A DNA stretch of 60,000 nucleotides, taken from assembly GCF_001949145.1 (NCBI RefSeq), contig NW_019091626.1:79170-139169 (forward strand), given 5' to 3'. Each line of letters begins with the position of its first letter. Within the stretch, counting starts at the first letter, position 1. The notes under the pieces were generated by a model. The model was not told the origin of the DNA. It saw nothing but the letters and a program-made list of their open reading frames with translations, and did no database searches. The position numbers and the translations under genes are program-made. This document shows, in pieces, positions 25,601 to 37,600 of the stretch. This DNA comes from Acanthaster planci (Eukaryota > Echinodermata > Asteroidea > Valvatida > Acanthasteridae).

Positions 25601-28600
25601 ACGTGTATCAGTGTGATAATCACTCGGCTTGCCTCAACGGACAAGATGAGCTTAATTGTGGTGAGAATGCTGTATAAATTCGCTTGATTGAAAATTTCGT
25701 GGCTGGCAGCTTTTGTCTCTCTAAACTTGCATTTATACTAAAACAAGTATAAACAACCCCTGATGCATTGTGCTTACTTTTGTCACCCGATCCGACTACT
25801 GACCGCTACTTATAAGTGAAGCCTGTGCATCAAAATAGCATGCACGAACTGTGATGCAAATATATTTTCGTTTGATGCAATACAGCAGGCAAACTTAGAA
25901 ATGAGGATAGTCAGCGTCACGACAATTTGGAAGCAGAAGGCTCAAACAAGCCTTACTTGTAAGATTGCCTACTTTATTGCATCATATGATAATATAATAG
26001 TATCACAGTTAGAGTATGGCTATTTTGTTGGACAGGCCCCACTTAGAAGTAGCATTGGGTAGTCGGATCGGGTGCTTTTGTAGTCCTGTTTCCCCTTTTT
26101 TATCCAATTTGTGTATTATAACGTTTACGTTACAGGTGAAGACCGTGTCATTAACATGACACTAAATGAAACAGTGTTTCTTGGGTCAACGCGCTACCCC
26201 AACTACTATGCTGGAAACCTCAACATTACTTGGATCCTGCAAAATGAAGGAAGCCGCAGAATCCTTATCAATTTCAAGTCTTTCGATACTCAATCTGGAG
26301 ATGTCTTTCGTGCTGGAGATGGTGACCCAAGCAACAACGAGTTCTTCTTGTGGCAGGGATCTAAGTTAGCACCTGACCTACTGTCCAGTGGCAACAAGAT
26401 GTGGTTGAGATTCATGTCAAATTCCCGCAGTTACAATAAGGGCTTTGGCCTGTGGGCTTCAAGTGTACCATTTACACGTATGTATATTTGAAGCGTTTAG
26501 TTTCAAAAACTGGTAAAGATCGAGCAAACACTGATTACTAGTAGTGGTATAATTGCCTGAAGAAAATGTAAATATTTAAAAGATCTCTTTGCAGCTCTGA
26601 TCTTTGTACTTTACGACAGGATGTTATGGTCAGTTTATGATTCAAACACCTCAGGTATAGATTTTTACAAGTGTTGATAAAAGTGTGAAACGCAAAATTT
26701 AACCCTTTCCATCTTCCCTCCCTCAAAAAATCCTTGAAGCGGCCTTGAACTCATGTCCAAAATAACTTATGTTGAGCTGAAAACTATACACGCCACGTTA
26801 TAATAATGCACAAAGGTACGTGTTGTGCTTCACTTCAACATTTGATACTAACTTTATTTTTGATATATGGCGCCATGCTGCAGACACTTTGACTTGTCCG
26901 GCGAGTGACGTTGATTGTGGTCATGATGTGTGCGTCAGTAATGTATTCCAGTGCGACGGTCACCCGGATTGCCTCAGCGGACAAGATGAGCTCAACTGTG
27001 GTAACGGCGATACTGTCATAGGCCTAATCGTGTCATAGAGGATTTATGTAGTGCTTCCAGAATTTACAGATAGACATGAAATCTGTTTGTGCTTTTTTCT
27101 GGTTCGAATTTATGGGAATGAATTGCATCTTACGACCACTTCAGCCAGACTCCAAGGTGAAACGAATTTGACATCAAAAGATATGCTGCAGAGACGTTTA
27201 TACTCACAATTGAATTCATAGCCCTTTTTCATTCACAGTTCTTTTTCGCGGCTGGAATCAACAGCCCCCAATCCCCATGCTTAGTAACATTCTCCGCATG
27301 CCATTTCGTACGTTTGCTGTTCTTTTTGTTAAATTGACGGCTGGGTGATAATAAGTGAAACTCACTGAATATCATAAGATTCACATTCAAACATCACTCT
27401 CATTTCGCAGACGGGGACCGCATCGTCAACATCCCCACAGACGAGAGGGTGTTCCTTGGGTCAACTCTCTATCCTCACTATTACCCCAGCAACCTGAACA
27501 TTACCTGGATTCTGCAAGCTGAAGAGGGGACCAGGATTCTCATCGAATTTGAGTCTTTTCGCACTGCTTCTTCGGATGTATTTCGTGCCGGGGATGGTAA
27601 CTCGACTAGCGACCATGAGTTCTTCTCCTGGCAAGGGACCAAGCTCGCACCGAATTTCCTTTCCTATGGTAACAAACTGTGGCTGAGGTTCACCACGGAC
27701 AGCTACAATACCTTGGAAGGCTTTGGCCTTTGGGCTTCCAGTGTCCCGACGTCGTGTATGTATACCTTTTTACTTGGGACTTATAATTTAGTGCTAGGTA
27801 AAATTTAATGGATTGTTTGAAACTGTCAAATCCGCCCAGGTGGTGATGTCGGCTTTTCTTTTACCCGCAAACGTCTCCTGTTTAGCCATGTCGATGAATG
27901 CTCCGTAAAGTGCATGCAAAACACACCATCACCAGAATCAGCCTTGATTAAGTCCACCACAAATGCGGCTAAAAAATCTTACCTTACATGTCTCAGTGAG
28001 TCCAAGCCTAACAAGAACATCATTGGCTAACATTTAATTTTCAATCGACCAGTTTGCTTTTGGTACCGAAAGGGGAGTAGCAGTAACATTTTTTAAAAAT
28101 TAAAATCAAAGGTTAAGAAGAGTTTAGTCCACGTTCTATAAATTTTCCATGCTTTGTAAAAGTCTGATTTTGAATAAACTGAGTTTTCCCACGTAAGTTT
28201 CTCCTCTTAGAGGTTCCTTACATGATATTTACTAATGAAATATGCTAAGGTTTTAAAGTTATCAGCAATACGGTTGGGCGTTATTTATAGGGTCTAAACG
28301 AAGTGGAATTTAAAAACCTGCCTCTTTATTTTTTATTGTTTTATTTATTCATTTTTTGATTTCTGGAAATGACACCACAGATTCTTCAAAAGCAAGGAAT
28401 CTGGAGACAACGAGAAATAAAAAGCTGCCGTGATTGCTCTTAAATTGTGTGGAATACATCATCAATCGCATTTTTTGATATCGTTTAATTTCTCTTTATT
28501 TTGGTAATTTCTCTTGAGTTAATCAAATTGGCCGTATAGGGAGTAAGATCCATACTTCTTTTGCAGTTAATCTCTCTTGTACACTTGGATATATCGACTG

Positions 28601-31600
28601 TGGACATTCTGTCTGTGTCAACGGGGCTTGGCAGTGCGATGGCCAGTCAGACTGTCCAGACGGACAGGATGAACTCAATTGCGGTAGGAAAACGATGAGG
28701 GCGTATCCAAGGGGCGTTCGGGCGCACAACCTCTTTTTCACTAAACAAAAAGAAAGAAATAGATGGAAGAAAAAAGAGGGAAATAGAAGAATAAAGTGTT
28801 GTCATACCACCTGAAATTGCACCATAGAGCGCCTGGAAAACAAAATGGCTCCAGACCCAAAACCGTACGGGCATTTTTTGCGAATACTGCTTTAGTTCAC
28901 CCCTCCCCCCACACACACACCCAAGTGGGTAAACGCCTTCAATCGTAGACTCCCTATTGTTCCTCTTTTGTTCATACTCTAACTTTTTCGGAAGAACTTT
29001 CATTGTACACGTTTTCCAACCGTGGACTCTTCGGCAACTTTGTACCCTATTGTTATAGGTCCACGATTGAAGGCGTTTACACACTCACGTGCATACCCTT
29101 CGGAAGATCTGGGATCCGCCCCTGAACTGTTCTAATGATTTGCATCATAGAAGGGTGGACCAGAGGGATATGCCTTCAAGCAACTGTTACAACGTTTACC
29201 TCACCCCCTTGACTTGGCTAAGCTTTGGATTTCTACATGACAAATATAACTAGCCCGTATTGCTTGGCTCAATCAGAGATTCGATATTCAGAATGGAGAA
29301 GATAATTGAGGATATTTGATTATTTTATTCCAGCACCATGTATTCAAACTCGTACCCTGCCATTAAACTCCGCATCTTTCTTCATGATCAATTCAATGAT
29401 TTCAGCTTCTGGCAGTTAAGCCCATCTCTTGGGGTATAGTTTTGACATGTAGGTCTAATGTGATTTCGGATTTGGTTGTGTTAGTTCAAATTGAAATGAG
29501 GAACAGGTCATGGACTAAAAAGAGATCGATGTAATTTTGTTGAAATTAATCTAAATTCTTAGTTCCCAAACCCAGGCTTCTTTTCGATGGATTGTCCTCA
29601 CTGGTACAAACACAGGTTGTATTAAATGGCTCTTTATAAGGTGGGACGGCTATTGGCCCCAGATCCGCCAAGAAAATAATAATTTCCAGCAAGTTGGCTT
29701 TCTGTCTTTGTTGGTTATAACTTTGTCATTTTTGACGGGGTGTTTCTTTTTTTTTAGAGGAGGGCCGTGTAATATATATAAATTCCGATGACGTGGCACA
29801 CCTGACATCAACTAGATATCCAGACAGATATGGCATGACCAGTCCCATCACCTGGATCTTGACAACGCAGGAAGATCGGAAGATCCTTGTCATCTTCCTA
29901 GACTTTCAAGTCCGCTCCATTACCTTCCTGAACACTACACTCTACTCCTCTGGATATTTCCGGGCTGGAGACGGCTACAACGCCACAGACAATGAATTTA
30001 TGGATTGGGGTTTAACGACAGTTAGCAAAGCCACTGATTGGGATGAGACTAAACGACCACCCGATATACTCTCAGGTGGAAATCAGATGTGGCTCCGATA
30101 CGGACCAGTTAATCCTCCAACATTCGCTGGGATTTCTTTCCAGGCGTCCAGCGTTCCTCTTCAGTGTAAGCAATGTCATTACAATATTGTCAACATTTCA
30201 AACATATCCATCGCCGATATTTCCATACGCGGTTGCACCAATTTCTTTGGACTGCTTGCCCAAACACCAGGAAACCTTCCCAAATAACATCGTCCCGATT
30301 TCGTCATTAAGCCAGAAGACATCTTTGTCTCCCAAAACACACCCACAAAAAAACAACAAACAAAAACCGAACTTTCCAAATCCCTTTCATTTGTACTGAT
30401 AGGGTACTAACACGTATATCGTAACGTGTCTTCCTTAGGTGTTACTTTTGCTATAATCACATTCACGCTACACGTTGTTCCTGTGTACTAGCAAGACATA
30501 ATTGCTGATAAGTTGAGGGCGCACTCGGTTTCTTACCAAATCTGGAAACTAAAGGGGCTATTCGTGTACAACTCTTTATTTGAAGATTAGTATTGCAATA
30601 AATTAACAAGGAGTGAACGGCTTACCAGGGATCTGATTGTTAAATGCCTATTGCAACTTGAAGCCCATAGATTTAAGTCTTTATAAAGTATGGACCAACT
30701 AGTATGTTTCAGTGTACATGAATTTGGTCGGCTTTATTTCCTTCAGATAATTTGACATGTACTACCGGTGAGTTTGACTGTGGGCACTCGGTGTGTATCA
30801 ATGGATCCTGGCGATGTGACAATCAGTGGGATTGCTTCGGTGGAACTGATGAAACCAATTGCGGTAATCAAGGTAATACTCAACCTCGGGGCTTGTAATT
30901 ACACGGAATTAATATTTTACCCCGTATTTTGTTGTTAAATTGTGGACAGAAAGCAATTTGTAGTACGGAAAAATCAAGAAATTTAGACAATTATTGGCAA
31001 ATATGTATCGGGCAATTATAGAATCAATCTGAAATTAAATATTGGACAATTTTAAAGAAGTTGGAAGAAATTGCTTCATTTGGAGCGGTTAGATTTAGAA
31101 AAGGACCTGTAGGCCTAACTCAAGGTGAGAAAGGACTAGTTATACCAGTCTCGTGGTTGCGCTCGAACAGCACTATATTGTGACTTGTAACAATTCGCAA
31201 ACACATGATCTTCTGTGATCTTCAACAGTAATGATGCATGATATCAACGGTACATTTATTGTGTGGAAATTGTGTCATAAAACAGGTCCATTATGCGCTG
31301 TTGGTGACTTCGATTGTGGTCAATCCGTTTGCATCAGCGGGTTCTTGGAATGCGACGGTTTCCCGGATTGCAGCAATGGCAGCGATGAAGAGAATTGCGG
31401 TAATTTTGCATTATTTTTCGTTAACATAGCCAAATAAGATGATACTATCCAGCATATGCAGTCTATTTTTTTCTCTATGATTTTCGAAAGAAGTCATCAG
31501 ATGTAAGCAAACCGTTTTATTACCGGTAGCACGTATCAGCTTAAAGCTGCTAAGAGCGAAATTTGGTTTCTTTAACTTCCTTTAAACTTCCTATATAACG

Positions 31601-34600
31601 TTTTTAAGGAGGCAGGGAAAAGAAAACCTTCTTTCTCCAATTATAAGCTCTAAACTCTAGGTGACCACCACAGTAACCACACAACACTGCCAGGTTCCTT
31701 GCCAACGTCCTGATTCATTGACGGTAAATGGTTACTTTCATTGGAATTGAATCCACTCACATTAAGGAGAAAAATCTTATATGTGTTTATCTTTTTCTCT
31801 CCGACGCAATGAAAATTTTAGACTTGGCAATAAGCAAGCCCACACGCGGGCTGCTGTCTTTTTCTAGAAGCTTCGTAATGTGATGCACTCAGTACAAGGT
31901 AGCCCAAGTACAAGGTACTGACTCCTACGTTGACCGCGTTATTCTATGAATAGTCACACTGCACGTGAACACGAGTGCTCTCTCGCACATGTGCCACGAC
32001 AAATACGCTCCTCTACAACTGTAAAATCTCGTTCTCCTTTTCAGAAAAAAAATCGCACAGTTATTTTCACCAGCTAAGTTGATTTCAGATTAAGATTTTA
32101 GGTTTAGATGTATAAACTTCATACATCTGAGAGATTAGTGTATAGTATTGTGCACTTTTTACACGTTATCGGAACTCGTTTATTTTGGGCAGCAACGATG
32201 CCAGTCTACCTATATCTTTACGCATGCTTTATGTATGCCTGTTGTGCAATTCTCCCGAATGACATCTTCAACCCAACATAAACACAAAATTTGACCTCGC
32301 GTTTTTCCGAAATCGGTCCAGTTGCTTGTGGAAAGAAATTCCCACTTATTTCTCCCGTGTTGATTTTCAAGAGATAAATCCATTGTGTACTGGTTTTGGG
32401 GTGGCCAATCTACCTCAGAAACCCTAGATGCCAAATTATTTGACGCCGTTTCCTTAACAAATTAACATTACTTAAGAGCTTACTTTTTAGCTTCATTGTC
32501 CTATTCATTTTTATATATTTCGTTTAATGGATGCACGAGTACATTCATGGAAAAAAATCATCTTTCGTCCTCAATACATTTTTATTGCCCGTTAGTAATC
32601 ACCATCGCACTCTTCTTTTTAAGTGGGCTGCCGCAATTTCTGCTTCCTTGACGGGTCCCGGGGAGGATGTTGGTGTGACGGGGCTTGTGAGATCTACGGT
32701 GATTGCTGCGAAGACTACTACATCTATTGCACACTTCCAGACTACCCTACGGAATCCCCAGGTGAAAACCCGTTTTCGTGTCGCTGAATAGGGGCTGTTT
32801 TTTCATGTTTGCCAAATTCGCGTTTTTCCACTGAAGGAAGACTTCAAAGGGAATGGTTTTGAATTCTAAACTTGCACCATTCACTTGAAAGTTATACTTT
32901 TATTTATTAAAGCTTGTGAAATCTTCGATTGGTAGGCCCCCATAGCTGTATTTATATTCATGTATCCTTTGTCAGTACTTTAACATTGCGAGAAGTCTGT
33001 GTTAAGCAGACAAGAAAAAAATGGACGAAATTCTGTAGAACCACCAATAAAATACTTTGCATCATCGTTGACTACTTGAAAACTAATTTACTTTGTGCTA
33101 CAGGTATTGACGAATGTGACCCGTTGGAACCGCTCCACGACTGCGACGTGAATGCGTTCTGCACTGATACTTCTGTTGGCTTCAACTGCACTTGTAATGT
33201 GGGATATGAAGGAAATGGCACATCGTGCATTGGTTAGAAATTAAACTAACTTTAAACACTCCCTTGTTAGGTTGACCAAGATCTGGATCATGGCTGTGGG
33301 GTCTTACCCTCTTACGATTCAAAGACCACTATCTAGGTTATATTGATTTTTCAGGATCATTTGATTGGGTTCCTGGTCGTTCTGACCCGTAAAATGGTTA
33401 AAAAATGCAACAGAGTGTTATTTCCTTAACTGCAAAAGAATGATGCCTCCTGGGGACCCGATCTGGGGTAATCTGAAACAAGGGTTTCTAGAACGTAAAG
33501 GCCGAATATTTTTTTCAGAAACATGAACACAGTATGACTTTCTTTTGTCACCGTTCCCACCCAAGATGTCAAACCTCCAGATATATCGTGCCCCAGCAAT
33601 CTCACCGTTTACACGGACTGTCACAAGAGCTACTCAACCGTTTCACTGCCCGATGTCCACTCCGTGAATGACAACTCTGGCGCATACTCTGTTAGTATCG
33701 ACATAAACGGCTCTCCGCACCAAATTGGCGATACTGCAACATTCGATCTTCATACATCTCCTCATCTTGTTCACTACAATGTGGCCGATTTGTCATCGAA
33801 CAGTGCCCATTGTCAGTTATTCATAGTCGTGTCCTCTGTTGATGGTAAGAGACTTTATCAAGAACTTATCAGGAGGCTATAATATGAACCCATTTTTTGC
33901 GTACATTTCCACGACTTGCAGCTTGCGTGGTGCATCATAGAATGAATATTTAAGAAAAAAAACTTACCGTTCACCAGTAAGCAAAAATTGAACGGCATGT
34001 CACCACTGGTCTCCAAAAGGAAGACAAGCTAAAACTGATAATTTAATTCTTTTTGTTAATAAAATGTCCAACATTCATTGTAATATACCATTTTCAGCCC
34101 AGAAGAGAAAATAAAGAAAATAAATTAAAACCGAAATAAATTAAACAAAAATATCATTACACAATTTTCAAAGTGGAACGTTGTTATGATTACTGTTATC
34201 GCAGAGGGAACGCTTTGTTTAGCTACCGGAATCCCTCCAAACTGCATCTGTTCATCAAGTCAGGGATTCTGCACATGCTCTTCCGGATACTGTGGACATG
34301 ATTGCTCAAGTAAGATCTCATTTGAAATTCGAATATCAAGCTTGTATGGCTATAGACAATTGGTATAATCAGACCGAATAAAATGTCAAGTGCATTCCGG
34401 AGTGCATATTATTCCGAAGTAAACGGTCCTCCACAGCAGGCAGCCACGTATGCCCTCGCCTACCCTTTGCTCAAATAATAAAAACTAAGCCATTTTCAAG
34501 GAATAGAAGTGTTCTCTATGATGGAAAATTGAAATTTTATGTGTCAGTTTGACATCTGGCTTTGCACTCCCGGTTTTGAATTTGAGATATTGTCCAATGG

Positions 34601-37600
34601 CTTCTTTTACACGTCTCGCGAGCTAACCGGTAATTTTATGCAAACAGCTATATTTTATTATTAATGGTGCATTAAGTAACCAGCATTTGCAGCCGTAAGA
34701 TATGACTGAACTATTGCTAATTTACAATTCAGACGATTTACAAATGTCAAGTAGCTTAATATGCGAAATAAAGTTTAAAAGTAAAGAAAATGCAAGGCTG
34801 CAAGAACACTGCTTGGGAGGTTGATAAAAAAAACGAAAAAGATTAAATAACAGGACACCACACTGCAAAAGTGGGGTTTCAAACCCAACACCCCCGGTGC
34901 TATCAGAGGACCAAACTAACACTTTACACTGGTGATGAAACTGCTGGTGTTATTTGGTGTCACTTTGATACCCTCAGTGCACTGTATTATTTGTACATGT
35001 GCAAACTAACACCAGCAGTACCAAAGTAACACCCCATCACGCGGTCATCAGACAGCACCAAAAGCGGTTATGTTAACACCAAAGCCTTTACAGTACACAA
35101 CAAAAGGAAATATTCTTAGTAAATATTTATGTATAGCTCTAGAAATCACTTTAGAGGGGAAAAACAAAGAAATGGACATGTACACAAAAACGAAGAGTGT
35201 TAGGCATAGGAAAAAATACCAAGGGACACAAATCACAGCAGAAACCAGAATGGCAAGAGACATAATTCTACCACAAGACGCTGCCATCATATACACTGTA
35301 CAGTCACAAGGATTGCACTTGATTGTCATTAAAGAGGCTAGGAAGATATGAAAATATGAAAATATGAAAAAATGAAAATGTCAAGGGGAGCAGGAAGAAT
35401 AGGAAGACAGTCACAGAGGGGATGACGGAGGGGGAGGGGAAAATGGGGAAAAAAGGAAAGAGAAGGAATGAGAGAAGATGGGGTGTGAGGGGAAGAGAGA
35501 GGGGAAAACACTGAGAGGGAAGGGGTAAGGGAGACGCAGGTAAACAATCTGCTGAATGTCTGCAAGTGAGGGAATGTAAAGTACGGGGCTAATTCTACAT
35601 TTAACAATGTTGTGACAAACTGAATTCTTCAGTTTGCTTGTTCCTTGCAAGTGGGAGCCAAGGAATCTGTTCGTAAATTCCCCATGCAGTTGTTTGCAAA
35701 GAGGTGTTCAGTCGTTTGTTCATATTTTTTCTTTCAAAAACAGAGAAAAGTGAGGGAACTAAGTGCAATGGGCCTAATTTGCCAAATCCGAATTGCAAGG
35801 ACATCAACGAATGTCTTCCGGGATATACAGGATCACTGTGTGATGAACGTAAGTAATTACAACAGTAAAAAAGTTTCTTGTAAACGTAGAGCGTAGAGTT
35901 GAGTCTGCCAGCCAGGAATGATGACACGGGAGCACTGACAACTGTCAGAGGAGAAATAAATTACCCCAGGGAATCCAAAAGCAAGTTATATATGGCAGAT
36001 TTTTAAGAGAACAAAAACTCGGGAGAGAATTCCCTACTTAGGACCCACCCCTGCAATAAAAGGGCTTGTGTTCATGCAGTGGGGTGGACATCTGTGCAAA
36101 CCCAGCTCTGGATGGATGCTGGGAAAAATATACTGTTTTGGCATGCCTGTCTCTGAGAACAAGCTCGGTGCAAGAACGGAAGGTTTCATTTTCACAAAAT
36201 AGGTGTTAAAACTTGCTGCAGAAATATGAGAAAAATGTCAAGATCAGATTCCACTTCTAACTCGTTAGGGTTACAGAAGTGACATTTCAGTGAAAAATAA
36301 CATGCAAATATTGACGTTGACGGAGACGTTGAGAGATTGGTATTCTTTTAATAAACAGGTATCGATGCAACAAACTGTCCAGATATTCCCAACAAATGTC
36401 TGGGTCTGGGCGTGACCTCGGTGTCAAGGACGTGGGCCGAGGTTAGAGGTACTAGCCAATCAGGCCAACGTGCCGTCATCACATGCAGGGGTATGGATGG
36501 AGCCGTCATTGGGCTCACTGGTGGCGATTTCGGCCTCGGGAAGCACGAAATCGTCTGTTCCTCGGATGAGCAAACTACTGGCGTTCCACAGTGCTTGATT
36601 TCCTTCACAGTTTCAAGTAAACATATTGATCAATTTATCCGCCACATAAAAGGTGTATATTCACTTCACACAAAAGGAACCGCTGTAGTTGTAAAGTTTG
36701 AAAAAAAAATTGAATTCCCCCCTACATCATATATTGAAGATGTGTGTCATACAAAAGGTCTCATTTCTTATTTTCATACGGCCATACAGTGCCAAGAATA
36801 AGGTATTATTGAAATAGACCTCATTCAGTTGAGTATACTGTCGTTTGCATAATGCTATTTATGTGTGTAGCATACCCGAAACTTGGAGTCCCAATGCTAG
36901 TTGACCAGTGCACTGACCCAGGCAAGCACACGTCCAACGTGACTTGGAGCTTGGGCCTAGACACAGCTTCGGATGCAGTCGTCACCTGCAGCGGTAATGG
37001 CACGGATGTTGGACCATCAGGAGGCGTATTTGGTGTGGGGTACCACACGGTAACTTGTAATGTCACCAATTCGGGAGGCTGCACAACATCAAAGACGTTT
37101 GGGTTCAACGTTATGGGTAAAGAACTTCTTCTTCAATAGTGCTGTTTTGATTCATCCCCTACTAATCTGCAACAAGTGTTGTTTCCCAATAAATGTTCTT
37201 TGTCGCCAATGTCTCATTGCAAGAGAACCAGCCCCCTTAATACCTTTTTGTTCCAAAGTTAGTTCTTTTCACATGCAAAGTTTACCCTTCACTAATGTTG
37301 CTGCCATTTTATGACAAGGTCTGCCTTTTGTTCGATTGATCTACTGTCTCCCTTGAGCAAAGTATTCTCTTAAGATGTATTATGTAAGGTGCAAATGTTT
37401 CTTCGTTACAATGTTGGTCATCATTCCCCGAAATGGAAACAATGTAGACTGATTATTGAATTGTAATCATGCTAAATTTATTGGTTCGTCGGACACGAAC
37501 GTAAGTTTAGGCGCGCAAAGAGATATACATGTACTTGTCAAGCGTTCCGTATTCCAGACCAGTTGTTGGTAAACGCCGAAGCGAAGCAAATTTGATGTCA

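Noticed and set aside
34860-34900. tRNA-like B box (GGGTTTGAAACCCC on the minus strand)
   Set aside because: The match has an extra base against the B box consensus, no A box or acceptor stem was found, and the words belong to an inverted-repeat region.
35048-35607. Long open frames on the minus strand across the polypurine tract
   Set aside because: They result from the low-complexity purine run (Ser, Pro, Phe and Leu only) and show no domain.
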